Shown here: piece after piece, positions 1 through 12,200 of the stretch | Numbering within the stretch: position 1 is the stretch's first letter | How the letters are laid out: each line of letters begins with the position of its first letter | Assembly (NCBI GenBank): GCA_033675265.1 | Contig: JAUJYZ010001162.1 | Coordinates: forward strand, 676,001 to 740,000 | Length of the DNA stretch: 64,000 bases | Source of the DNA: Actinostola sp. cb2023 | Taxonomy: Eukaryota; Cnidaria; Anthozoa; Actiniaria; Actinostolidae | Direction of reading: 5' to 3' | The notes under the pieces: model-generated | What the model was told of the DNA's origin: nothing | The model's input: the letters and a program-made list of their open reading frames with translations, nothing else | Databases searched by the model: none | Program-made: the position numbers and the translations under genes

Positions 1-519
1 CACCCTTTTTAGTCAAGGTTATCAGTCAAAATGGGCGTTTGTTTCCTCAGAAAATAATTGTGATTAAAAAGGCATGTCTATACACGGATATCGACGCTTT
101 CCACAATCTCCGGTTTGACAAATTATTAAAACAAAACTTTGGTTTCCGTTAAATTCACTGAGCTTGAGAAATCAACCCGACAAAAATTATCTTAAAATCA
201 AGTATATCATGAAGTATCACTACCTTTTGTCGACTGCATGTATGTTCCAGATTGTACAAAGCTGTTGAAGTAGCTAGGTGCAAACACACATTCTGGAATA
301 CAGCTAGATGTTTCCTCCGTTACTGAACGTGTATCTCTAAAAACTGATTCCATTTCTGTAGCTAACTGATGGCGTTGTTTGCCCAGTGAATTTCCAAGTA
401 ACCACGATTATTAACGTTGTGCTATGTAGATGATAATCCCATTAATAAGTTCATCAATAATTGAAGAACAACATCCACTGTATTCTGTGTTTTAAGATAA
501 TAATCCTGCGTTGGTCCTT
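1..519. other. No gene seen upstream of the first exon
   Basis: AT-rich sequence downstream of the stop codon of the minus-strand gene that ends at 520. It probably holds that gene's 3' untranslated region. I see no splice-bounded exon, RNA gene or repeat here. Confidence 0.4.
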
Positions 520-1332
520 CTAACACAAACTCAAGCTTTCATCTTCGTCATCCGCTAAATAACTCGCCCGTCTTCCATCGAGCTCTGTTTGTTGTGAGCC
601 AATGATCGTTCGTGTTCTCGTATCTGAATGGGAGAGACGTGTAGTTTTTGGTGGAACTCCGCTGTCACGTCGGACTGCACTTTGTTTCTTCTCACGAGGG
701 GGTCTCGTTGTTTGGTTGTTTCTATTGTTGAATGTCTGGGAGGACATAAAGAACGAATTATGATCAGACACGTTTCCCTTGTTCTCTTCTAAAGTAGATT
801 AGTGATGTAGTCACGAACGCGCATATGACTTTAATTAATAGATTTAATTGCGTAAGAATTAATAACATGTATGAGGCTTAGCTCCCTTCCCAGCCCTCCC
901 CCCTGACAATCTTGAAGGGCAAGCAGAATGAGAATTTTCGCAAAAATAGATTTCAATTTCCAAAGAACTGAAAGATTATTGTCCTGTCCAAAGATAGATT
1001 AGTAATCGACTGTTCATTTCACCCCTGAGAGCTCGCGACAGTTTCTGGTACTTGTTTGGTGTCCCTCTCCGTGTATGCCTCAGACTAGGGGGGGGGGGGG
1101 GGGGGGGTGCTAGAATGGCTGCACATACACTAAAATTGAATATTGTAATGACCCATGTAATTGGCCTCGCCCTAAGATGATAACACTACTTGAGTTAATT
1201 TCACTGATTGGTTGCGGCGTTTGTACAGGCATATCGTCTGATATCTATTTTTAATTTTCTTCGCTAGTAGCTAGGATTAGATTGTAATGCGCATTAGATC
1301 ATTTTATGTATTTTGCGCAATATAAATTATTA

Positions 1333-1419
<87 letters not shown>

Positions 1420-4400
1420 CATCATTATCATTATTATACTTCAGTTCATTTTCTGATTAATTCTCAAGGGAAGAATTTGAAAGAATGGCTGATCTGTAAA
1501 ACGCATTGAGACCTAGTGATATGCGTTCTTTAAGAAATAAATTATTATTATTATTATTATTATTATTCATTAAAAGGCGCGCACTTGTTCAGGCCAAGTC
1601 ATGTTTGATTAATGAATTCTGTAAGTAGCCCTAGGGAATACCAGCAACTACGATGTTGGTCCAGCAAAACGGAGGCCACTTTGATATCATTAATTCCGTC
1701 ACCGTAATGGCCCAGACTGAACCTATAGCTGGGCGTAGTAACAGACACAGGGATCGCTAATCGTACTTCAAATATCGAGAAATTACGTCTTGGTTCTCTA
1801 GTTATCACCTTGTGTCTAATATCTAACATGCTACAAGGGTTAGTGAGTACACATGAATGGAGAGAGTGTCTAGACAAAATATTGATAACACAGCATCGAA
1901 ACAAGCTAAACACAACTTATAATATAGTTAACAGATTATCGGGTTCTGATAGACCATTTGTTTCACAAGTCAGACGTTTTAGCTTATCGAATGACCTGTA
2001 CATTCTATTTTACATTTATAGTCACTTCAAATTAGAAGAATTGCTGGTTTGCACGTGACATCATGGCGGCCATGTTGGATCCCGATAACAAAGCATTCCT
2101 CATTAGCTTCTCTTCAGTATTTGTACCTCCAAGTGGCCGCTGCGTCTTTGTACTTTAAATCTCCAGGGATTGATTGCACAAACCAGCAATAAGCGTTGTT
2201 TTTTTTTCGCATCACAAGCACTCCGTCATTCCATAGTTAGTAGAGGGAATGGTTAGGAAGGCTTTTGTTATATTTCTTTGTTCTAGTCCTGATGTCATTA
2301 TGAAGTTGAACGGGTCCTGACCATGCACAATGTTTGTTCAAATTCATTAGAAAATGGCTAAACGACTGAACCCAAATGTTCTCTATTGGATTACTTATTT
2401 AAATATTCTAATAGATTTAATTTTGAATTGGAATATATCGCACAAGCAGCCAAAAGAAAGGTTTGGGTTCAGTTGCTCAACCATAGCAAATTAAGGCAAA
2501 GCAATGACAAAACAAACGATTTGTGCACGGTCACGATGAAAAAAAAAAACGAACAAAAACATATAACAAAAGGTTTCCCAACCAGTCCCCTCTACTAACT
2601 ATGGTCATTCCTATCAGTCTCTCTCACTAATTAAGTTTCTCAGTGTTATTTGCGTAGTTTGTTTAGTTTGTTTGCCGTCGATTAACACAGTTGTTATGGT
2701 ATGTTTCAGACTTGAGCAAATCATCAAATCAAACTTAAAGGAGCACTCTCACAGGTAATGCATTGCGCGCCGTGTTATTGTTTACATACGGGATACTACT
2801 TAGATTTGACAAGAACGCACGTGAAAAGTACACGTGAAAAGTTCGCCTTTCGAATTCCGATACGGATCAGCATTGGCAAGTACGGAGTTCTCCAGAGAAT
2901 CTCTTCCTTCTCGTGTGGTAAGTAGAAATCTGCCATTTTCGTATCATACGAAAATGGCGCCGAGGGGTTCAAGGCGCGCAATGCATTATCTGTGAGAGTA
3001 CTCCTTTAATCAACGTTATTCAAAGAACAAGCAAATGACCAAAATAGTAAGTAAATTCTGATCTAGCCTAGGCCTGGGTTCCTGGCCGATTAGTGCTAAC
3101 CCAGGATTAAATCTATCATAACTGGAAAGGGCATGCTAAAGTTAGTAAAAGTGGAAAGTTTGAAGGGAAATACGTAGATAGGGCAATAGTTACAGGCATT
3201 CAAACTTTGCCTTTTTTGTATGGAAATGTATGTTGGAAGGCAACAGCTTGCCTTCCAAGCGAAAACCCATACAAATCCTTGTCAAAGCGGGAAACTTTGA
3301 AAGCCGTTAACTTTTTTCTTATTTGCTTGATTCTTTTCAAATTTTCAAATTTTACTAATTTTAGTATGCTCTTTCAAGTTATGGTATTTTCGTTTGTCTT
3401 CGGTGAAAATTTAAAAAGTCACGTGGCAGGTGTTACAAGCCCATTCTGTCTGGTTCGTTTCACATGACATACGTTTTTTATTCTTCGTCTTTCCCAAATA
3501 AACAAGTAAAAACCAGGCAGCCCAACCATTGCTTCTGATCTGAGGCTACTTTTAATTATTATGACCTACACAGGGAACCCAACAAAATACATATTGCGCG
3601 CGTGCGCTCTTCCACAGGAAACCCATCAAAAATGACGCGCGCGTACAAATATCTTTTTTATTAATTATAAGTAGCCTCAGAAGCAATGGTTGGGCTCCCT
3701 GTGTATAAAAACAGTCTTTGTGTCACTATTGAAAGGGTAGGACAGGAAACTAGGGGAATCCCCTTTTTGTGAATTCCTTATCGTTCGTACTTTAAAATGA
3801 AGGGATATCGAGAGGTGGACGCCATAAACAATCTAGAGAAAGTAGCTATTGGAATCTTCATCACCATCATTATTATCATCAAGATCAACGACTACAACAA
3901 CGAAAATCAGAAATCTAGACTTGCGCACACTGTTTCACTTACCCGTTGATGATCGTAGATTTCTTGATTGTTTCTTGATCTGTCGTCAACGTCTTGTTCT
4001 GCATTGTTTCTACGTCTTCTAGCAGCCTTCGATGGCTGATGTCGATAACCTAGCAATGGTTGTTCACGTTCGATGTCCTCACTGGTGCACTCGTCCTCGA
4101 AGCGCACTACAGAAGTTCGCTTTGGATAAACAAACGATGTACTTTCGCTGAGATCCTCAGATGAGCTCCCATAAGCTACAATGGTGTTACTTGCCGAATC
4201 AAAACTATCTCTGTGAGAAGAAGTTTCAAACGATCTACGTCTACTATACGAGGTTCGTTGAGGCACCGATGTACTATCCCGAGGGACATCCCGAGGTGAT
4301 TCGATCTCAACTGTGTCTAGCTCTCGCGAAGATCCCGATTGTAATTCGTGAGCGGATGATGAACTATCTCTGTGAGAAGTAGTTTCAAACGATCTACGTC

Positions 4401-7400
4401 TACTATCCGAGGTCCGTCGAGGCTCCGATATACTATCCCGAGGGACATCCCGAGGAGATTCGCTCTCAACTATGTCTAGATCTCGCGAAGATCCAGGTTG
4501 TAAGTCGTACCGAGCGGATGAAGAACTATCTCTGTAAGAAGAAGTGTCAAACGACCTCCCGTCCGCTCTACTATACGAAGTCCGTCGTGGCTCGGATGTA
4601 CTCCGTCGAGATTCATGCATATCTACGATAACCTCACGCAGACCTTGTGAAGAAGATCTCCTATCTTCACCGTATGAGGTCTGATCCGATTTGCTGCCTC
4701 GAGGGGATTTCTTTTGAACCTCGCTGAAACCAGACCCAGTTGGTGAAGAATCGAACTGTTTCGTTGTGAGTGAAAAATCATCCCGAAGGGTGTTTGTTCT
4801 TGTAAGGACGTCTTGTTCTACTACCATTGTCTTCTGTTTGTCGTCTGTAGTGCTGTCCATGTTTGATAAATGATCTGTTGGCTGCACATCTGAAGTCGGT
4901 GTATGTACCAGTACAGGGCCGTCAATATCTATTAGTATGGACCTAGACCCTTTTGTTCCCTCTGTAGAACTTTCCGATTTCGGATTCAATATCTGTAGTG
5001 TAATTCTGTTGGTTTGATTCAAAGAGACCCGTTTTGTGGAGTTCTCTTTGGCGACACGCTTAGGTGTTGCACTCTCTTGTATGGAACCATCGATGGAAGG
5101 TTGTTTGCTTGTTTCAGACGTCACGTCGTCAGGCGTATCATCAATAAGTGGCGTGCGGCCTGGATCAAGACCACGAACCCGGTCAACCAGACTACTGAGA
5201 GAAGCTGCTCCGTTATCAAATGCAACAACTTGAAGTTCTTCCATGATGCTCTTCAGCTCTTTTGTAAGGCTCTCTTCATTGTGCAAGTCCATCGTATCGT
5301 CAGCTACTAAACTGTCTTCCATTGTTGTTGCACGGTCAAGAATTGGTGTTTGTGTTGCTATAGACAAAAGAGACATGTCAGTCTGAGTTTCAATTTCTGT
5401 CGTCGGAAACTCCTCTCCACAATCGAAGAACTCATCGTCAGACATCTGGTCAATAGACACGTTCGAAGTATTCATGTCAGAAGGAGGAGTGCCCTTTTGT
5501 CCTCCTTTTAGTTTACTTATTAAGCGAACAAGTCTCACCACAACTCCGATAATGGCTCCAATTTGTCCTCCTTTGCCAGAACCTGCAGCTCCCGCTGCTA
5601 CCGTCGCAGCAGCGCCAGCAATATTGGCAGCGTCCCCACCCCCTTCGGCAGTTCTTTTCTCCTTGGATGGCTCCCCTTGGGAATCCATTCCACTTGCTGT
5701 GCTTCCACGATGAGACGAAGCTTGAGAGTTTGCAGCAGATTTTTTGCCTTTTCCAGCAACTCTCATAACAAGACGCATCAATCTCATAGCGATTGGTAGA
5801 AGTCCTTTTGATTTTTTCTGTGTCTGTGATAAACCCTCTTTTGCTTTGCTGTCAAGATTCTTAGCTTCAGACGCTAAAGAACCTGATGTCCCTGCAACTC
5901 CGTCCATAACATTTGCCGCCATGCTTGAATCTCCTGGTTGAGGCTCACTTGAAATGTGCTCAGGGTCCTGACTTGGGTCTTGGACTTCTTCAATTCCTTC
6001 TTTACTTTGGCCTGATCTTTTGTCTGCTTCTACATCGTTGCTAGTTGAACTAGTCTTACTGCTATCTTCAGGTTTAACTGGACCTTGTCTTTTCGTTGTA
6101 CCCTGATCTAGATCTTCTTCATCTATTTTACACGGTAGCTGTTCCCGTAACCCACTTGTCGTATCGTATGATAATTGGTGTTGTGATGTATCTGTCACAG
6201 AGACTTTGTTTATTTTGGTCTTCGTTTGGTAATCCTGTGTTGTTCCCTTAATCTGTTGGTTTTTGTCCTTTACTGTAGATCTGTATGCTTTCTCTACCGT
6301 TGCTGGACTTGCACCTTCCTTAACAGATCCTGAACTACAAGGACCCGGCTCCAGTGAACGTACAAGTTTTTGCTCTTCTTTTTGGATGGCGTTTTTAGTT
6401 CCTTGACCCAAATGACTACTCACGAAAGCAACCTCTCTGTACACTCCAGTACCTAGTTTGTCTACTCCAGTTCCTTTGACAACTTTATTTCCCTTCACTT
6501 GTTCGGCCACTCCAATTGTTTCATTTTCCAGCGACTTCCCAGCGGCTATTCCTTCCTTTTTCACGTGGCCAGATATGAAGTCCACTTCTCTATAAAGACC
6601 ATGTCCAGCTTTCAAAGCTCCAGATGATGCCAACACTTGTTTTGTATTGTCATGTACAACATTGCCAGTCTCAAGCGTTCCTTTTATGACCACCTCTGAA
6701 GCTCTAATGGCGTCGTCCTTGACAGCTTGAACGAGTTCAATTGACTCTTGTTTGAGATCCGTCGTTATCTCTGCGAGGGTCTCATTTTCAGATGAACTTG
6801 TATTGCAGGTATCACTTTTTGATTTTGATTTCTCATCAGTGGGGGGCACTTGGGCACCCGTAATTGTCCCCGCAGGGTTATTTTCGGATCCTTCACCAGC
6901 AGTTTTCATTGTTCCGCCTTCTTGATTTCCAGGAGACTCGTCTTCTGGTTGTGCGTCTTGTTGCTTTCCTTTCCCTGCCAGTTTTATAGCAATCCCTGCA
7001 ACAAGTATAGCCATTCCAACGGCTTTAGCGATTGAACTCTTGGGTGGTGCAGATTCAGCTGTAGCATCTTGCTGTGACGGTTCTTGGTTTTCAATGTCAA
7101 TAACAACATCTGAGGTTTCGCTTTCTTTGATTTCGGTTTTGTCCTGACCATCATCATCGTCGTCGCTGTCACTGTAATCACCCAATCCTAATCCACCAGG
7201 TTCACCTTCTACCTTCTCGACTTCATCTAAAACATCGCCTACCACGTCTAACACATCATCAAACATTTCCATAGCTTCTCCAAGTCCCTCCAACTCAGCT
7301 GCATCAGCTTTTCTCTTGCCTTTTCTCTTATTAGTGCCAAATAAGAAAACGCCTATCGTCACGATGAAGGAGAAAGTCGGGAAAAAGTTCATTTTCCATC

Positions 7401-7590
7401 CACCAAATCCCAACGTAGACAAAACGTCTTTAATGAGTCCCATCGATGAATCAATAACAGCCAGGAATGTAACGATTTCAAACATGAACTTATCGATGTA
7501 CTCTGCAAACTCCTCGACGATTTGCAGCAATTCCTCCGTCACAGTTGGCTGGTTAGGATCATCGAGATCCATGTTATCCACGTCCTCCAT
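520..7590 (-). CDS. Novel long, low-complexity, probable membrane-anchored protein (two exons)
   Basis: I do not recognise the family. Exon 1 runs 7590 to 3943 (1216 codons, one open frame) and ends at a perfect donor (CGG|GTAAGT). The frame continues only to a stop at 3907 inside the intron. A strong acceptor (CCTCCCAG) at 736 starts a phase-matched final exon 735-520 with the same Ser/Arg-rich style, giving about 1287 aa. The start is set at MEDVDNMDLDD because the paralogue at 12698 aligns from there. Residues 35-86 are hydrophobic (two segments) followed by a basic KRKGKRK stop-transfer-like stretch. Then come acidic linkers and three hydrophobic helices each closing with a basic tail (KLAGKGK, RVAGKGK, KLKGGQK). 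There are two copies of a roughly 50-residue unit containing GLYREV/GVYREV and FVSSH/FISGH, and a C-terminal series of roughly 45-residue repeats (RRRSFETSSHRDS, ESPRDVPRDS). It resembles no enzyme. Membrane anchoring is inferred from hydrophobicity. Intermediate exons in the 3.2-kb intron cannot be excluded. Confidence 0.65.
1089..1430. repeat. Poly-G run and (ATT)n microsatellite
   Basis: A homopolymer of G at about 1089-1107, and an ATT trinucleotide tract from about 1327 to 1430 with a short imperfect tail. Both lie in the intron of the minus-strand gene 520-7590. The apparent poly-tyrosine reading frame across it is an artefact. Confidence 0.9.
1431..2738. other. Intron sequence without recognised content
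   Basis: Intron of the minus-strand gene 520-7590. A second short ATT tract sits at about 1541-1566. The open frames at 1599-1913 (minus) and 1810-2058 (plus) overlap, are short and show no recognisable domain, so I do not call them. Confidence 0.4.
2739..3005. mobile_element. 267-bp MITE with TTAA target duplication
   Basis: Terminal inverted repeats of about 33 bp (AGGAGCACTCTCACAG at the left, CTGTGAGAGTACTCCT at the right, continuing to GCGCGCC) flanked on both sides by TTAA (2735-2738 and 3006-3009). TTAA duplications are typical of piggyBac and Kolobok families, so this is a non-autonomous member of one of them. No transposase is encoded. It lies in the intron of the gene at 520-7590. 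Confidence 0.8.
3518..3715. mobile_element. MITE with AGCCCAACCATTGCTTCTGA ends
   Basis: About 200-bp inverted-repeat element. The left end reads CAGCCCAACCATTGCTTCTG and the right end is its complement (CAGAAGCAATGGTTGGGCT). An internal CACAGGGAACCCAAC unit and GCGCGC-rich core recur in the related copies at 11751-12073. Ends are approximate and no clear target duplication is seen. Confidence 0.6.
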
Positions 7591-8346
7591 TGCGTATAAA
7601 GAAAGTGAAATGTGCAAAACTCAAATTTGTGCTTGTGCGACAACCAAGCTTGTTTTGGTGTTGTGAGTTTGCTATTACCTGTTTGAATGCGCGGTAATGA
7701 AGACGAGTAGCGTCTTCAACAAAACTCCGTCATACGCCCAGAAATATATGACTACATACATGACACACAGTTATACACAAAGAAATATGACAGTTTGGGA
7801 GAGATTTGCATGGGAAGTCCACATGAACCTCTGGCAGGGTTGGTTGGGTGTGACGGGAACATTGATTGTTCCTATCGTGGAATTCCACGTGCCGCACGGG
7901 GTCATGTTGAGGCATTTGGATTGCCGTCTGAATGAACTACACACCAATCAATCCAAACGCCATGAAGTTACCAGTATGAAATGATTCGCAAAATATATCA
8001 CTGAGGACTTTTTTGTCGCTCGGCACTGAAAATTTTGTTAAAAAAAACTATAATTAACCACAGGCGACACTTCTAGAAAGTTAAAAAGATATAACTGTTT
8101 TATTTGCTTCTAACAGGAAAATTATTTGTCTGAGTGAAGCTCGACACGAGTGTGAAACTATTCTACAGACGTAAATTATTATTATTATTAAATCGAGGTT
8201 TATTTCCAATAAAAGTTGCGGAAAACCTTTTCGACCAGACATGTATATTAATTATAAACACAATTAAAGTTTCATGCAACCAACAAAATTATATTTGTGT
8301 CTTTCACGGTTGATTCTATATATTTTTTATTTAAATGATCTTGCAG

Positions 8347-8422
8347 GTGTACAACACAGGTATCCCACTTGATTACATCAGTGCTGCTGGAGATGCCGCA
8401 GGGCTTGCAGACCATTTTTCTG
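8347..8422 (+). other. Orphan exon-like segment
   Basis: Seventy-six bases bounded by a good acceptor (GATCTTGCAG) and donor (GTACGTTC) on the plus strand, open throughout, and beginning VYNTGIPLDYISAAGDAAG. The composition looks coding and unlike its surroundings. No partner exons are visible on this strand nearby, so it may be a stray duplicated exon, a relic, or part of a gene with distant exons. Function unknown. Confidence 0.3.
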
Positions 8423-8565
8423 GTACGTTCAATTATGTTTAATTGATAACTGATTTAGAAACTCGAGTGTTTACACTTGGTGTTTAAACTTGGTGGTTTA
8501 CTGAAGTAAACGAGTTACCGAACCTTGGTAGATATTAGAAAACTATTGTTTCTTGAGCGGTGGTT

Positions 8566-8738
8566 AACCTTAGTCCACACGTATCCGGATATCTTTGAAT
8601 CCGCAACTTTTTCGATGCGGATTGGCCTCTCGTCCACACGTATCCACCTGCTACGTGTGGACGCGAATTTGTTTTAATCCGCATCAAAAAAGTGGCGGAT
8701 TCAAACAAATCCGGATATACGTGTGGACGGGGTCTTAG
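8566..8738. mobile_element. MITE with GTCCACACGTAT ends
   Basis: Palindromic element. GTCCACACGTATCCGGAT at the left is matched by its complement near the right end (ATCCGGATATACGTGTGGAC), and the centre carries more copies of the TCCACACGTA motif. Related copies lie at about 30895-31188 and possibly 51400-51560. Ends are approximate. Confidence 0.6.
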
Positions 8739-9255
8739 TTTTCTGATTTGTACCTTGGGAAAGCGCTCAAACATGACTTGAGTATTTGTTAAAGTAATTT
8801 GTCGCTTGGTAATAGTTAGCAATGTAGTTCGTAAGGTTTCGTCAAGCGTAAAAACACTTTAGTAGTCAGTAATCACGTTTAGTTCTTAATATGATAAGAG
8901 GCGTAAATGCAATTATTTATATTCCTGAACGTATCTTCAGTGCAGCTCACCAACTGAGTGAATTTCTATGTTGTAAAATCAAAAGACGCATTTACAACAT
9001 CTAGCCTTTAGGGCCTCTATTGATAACAGTTTTTTACAGCTTTGTAAATACTGATTGAGCTACCCTGTGTAAATAAAGGCATCTATCTATCTATCTAGCG
9101 AGGTGGATGAGTTCACAGCATCGATCTTGGGTTCAGTTATTAAGCGATCATCATTACTACGAACAGACTGTGGATGTTCTTCTCATAAGTACATCGTTTG
9201 TCTCTCAAGATCGATGAGATCAAGTAACGAGCGACTTTCAACACTATTATCTTCG

Positions 9256-12200
9256 TCAAAACTCTGGTTCTGGTTTGGAGATGGAATGAAGAACAATGGC
9301 GGAATCAGAATCAATCGTTTTTATTGTAAAAGATACAAAACTCTCATCATAGGTGACTGCTTTAGTCAATGACTGATCTGTTTTATTTAGTGTCCCTTCA
9401 GAAAGTATGGTGTTTCTTGCTGAAGAATATCCTTTGATGTTTTCCGTCAATACCATGTTGTCTTCCGTTTGGACAGAATCGCCTCGTACGTTCGCGTCTA
9501 GCTCGGATTCAATCCACATTGTACTTTGCGGTTTTAGTGCGTTCATATGCCTTTCCAAACTACTTGATTGAGAAGTATCAACTCTAAGTGTCTGCATAAC
9601 ATTCATGGACTGCTTACCACCACCAATGGCTGATTCATGAATCCATTCATCATTAGCAGGCACCAAGAATAGAGGTCTTTGTTCGGTTACCGTTTGCATC
9701 TCACAAGACAGAAATTCTTCATCGCAGTCGAAGTACACAGATTCCGATGTGGTTTCAGCGATGTTACTAGAGTGTACATCAGAACGCGAAATCATGCTCT
9801 TCTGTCTTGCAGCAAATCGGTAAAGCCTTATAAGGATGTCAAAAATCGTTCTTAACATTCCTTTCTGTGTGGTATGATCTTCAGCATCATCCATGTTGGA
9901 TGCCTCTTCCGTTCTGTTTTCTTTTTCTGGTGGATTTGTTTTATCAGGATTGGGAGGCGAGGTTTTACGCCGGCAAACAACCCTCATTATAAGACGACCA
10001 AGTCTCCTGAATATCTGCAAAAGACTCGTTGTTTTTTTACGTGCTCTTCGTAAACCCTTCTTTCTTTTTGCATTGAGATTTTTAGCTTTGGAAGACGCGC
10101 TGCGATGAATTACTTTAATTGCGATACGATTCTTGTGTTTTTGAGGTCCAGTGGTCTGTTCCATTCCTTCGCCATCAAGGGGAAAAGCCGCGGCTATCTC
10201 CAAGTTTACCGACTCGTTGTGTAAGGGTTCTTGTAGAGGCACATCTCTTCCACTTGATGTAAAATCCTCATTCAGAAAAATGCACTTTTGTCCTTCACTT
10301 CTCCAAACGCTCTTCTGTTTGTACCTAGTTTATCTAACTTGGACCTTATTTTTCTTCTTGTTCATTTTCCAGCGAACGGTCACTCCATATAAATGCAGCT
10401 GGGGGTTGCAACCCCCCCTATGGATATTTTTTAAATACTTGTATACACTCCAGTACTCTAGAATAATATAATTAATTATACTATTGCACACCGTTCCGGT
10501 TTGGATAACTACAACTTTTTTTTTTCTTCACTTGATTTTCGGAAAAACACCCACTTAAAGACCAATTGTTTCATTTTCCAGCGACTTCCCAGCGGCTATT
10601 CTTTCCTTTTTCACGTGCACAGCCTGATGCGTACGAATGAAAGTTTGCTAACTTGAAGGTCTTTTTATATGTCTTCGCTTTTCGAAACTTAGTTTTACAC
10701 ATAAGTCACCCAGGAAACCTTTCCAGCATCTTTGTTGGATGTCCAAAGACTCACTGAACATTGAGTTTTGTTGTGTTACTGTAATAAAACAAACTCCAGA
10801 TCTCTAAAATTGCATTTAGCATTTTCCTGCACACCCCCCTAGTAGTTCGCGGCTTCGCCGCTCTACAACCCCCTGTTTAAAAAAAACCTGGATCCGCCCC
10901 TGAGTGCACTTCGAGCTTTCCTTTTGAAAGTTTGCTTAGCATTTTCCTGCACAATACTTTCTACTCCAATCGAGCTTTCCTTTGAAAGTTTGTTAACTTT
11001 TTCAGAACTTTTCGTGGATATTTTCACTGGATCGTCTTCTTCGTTGATGAGCTCCAGTGTGTGATCTTCACGGCGTGTGGCATTTTTCCTGTCGCTAGAT
11101 TCTCTACCAAGGTTCCTTGCCGTTTGACAATCGAGCAACTGTCCATTGGGTATGTGGTCTTGATTTTGTTCTTCTTGATTCTTCGTGCACCTTCTAAATC
11201 TTGAATCTTTCCTTGCAATGTACACACCAACTCCATCGTGCTATGTTATAAATAATACCATGACAAGAGGGAAATGAGTGATTTTAATAATTTAATTTCC
11301 CGCAAGCTCCCAACGCCGCAGCAATAGCTTGTTCAAATAACATTTGTGAATCATTAAGAAAAAAAGAGAAAAAAAGAAAGTTTGTTTAAATTAACATAAC
11401 ATTCACAACAAGCTAAAGTCGTTTAGGTGTATAACGAAATGTATTTACAAACTATAATGAATATTTACATTCAGTTTGAAGTTTAACAAACATCAAAAAA
11501 CAAAAACTAATCATAAAGAGTTCATGAGACAGTTCCGTCAAACTCAACAAGAGTTATTTCCCTTTTTATTGCTTAGGATTGAGATTTGTGTTTTGGTTTG
11601 AAAATCGTTTCCTTGGGTACAGTTTTCATGCCGTTTACATACATACATACTACATACATACAATACAATTCAATGCGGGTTTTTTTCTTTGCCGGCTGTT
11701 CTTGTTCCAGATCGTTCGAGTCTGCTTGTTGTTCTTGAGATAATGTATCCACAGGCAGCCCAACCATTGCTTCTGAGGCTAGTAAATAATAAATACAAAT
11801 ATATTTGCATCTTTTTTGATGGGTTTCCTGTGGTAGGGCGCGCGCAATACGTATTATGTTGGGCTTCCTGTGCTTAGTAGCGTATTATGTTGGGCTCCCT
11901 GTGTGCACTTCAGCGGGCGCGTCCGCGTCTTGCGAGACGTCGACGCACACAGGGAGCCCAACATAATACGTCCCTAAGCACAGAAAGTCCAACAAACGTA
12001 TTGAACGCGCGCGCTCTACCACAGGAAATCCATTATTATTTACTGGCCTCAGAAGCAATGGTTGGGCTGTCTACGGTGGGTCATTTTAAGTCCTCTTCGA
12101 AACAATAGATTCCCTACCCACCCCTCCCCAGTTACATGTTGGGTCTTTAAATATATCATAATTATAGTAATTAATTCTATATATTTAGCACGAATAGTAT

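Larger units (their letters stand above)
7591..9255. other. Spacer between the novel gene and its decayed copy
   Basis: Contains the presumed promoter of the gene starting at 7590, an orphan exon-like segment (8347-8422), one MITE (about 8566-8738) and, at about 9020-9096, an L2/CR1-like LINE tail ending in (ATCT)n. The open frame at 7697-7984 (plus) has no support from splice sites or domains. Confidence 0.4.

Noticed and set aside
1599..1913. 104-aa minus-strand frame as a small gene
   Set aside because: No domain, no splice or promoter support, and an overlapping plus-strand frame of equal quality.
3907..3942. Taking the stop at 3907 as the real end of the novel protein
   Set aside because: A consensus GTAAGT donor at 3942 and a phase-matched acceptor and coding-like exon at 735-520 make a splice more likely; not proven.
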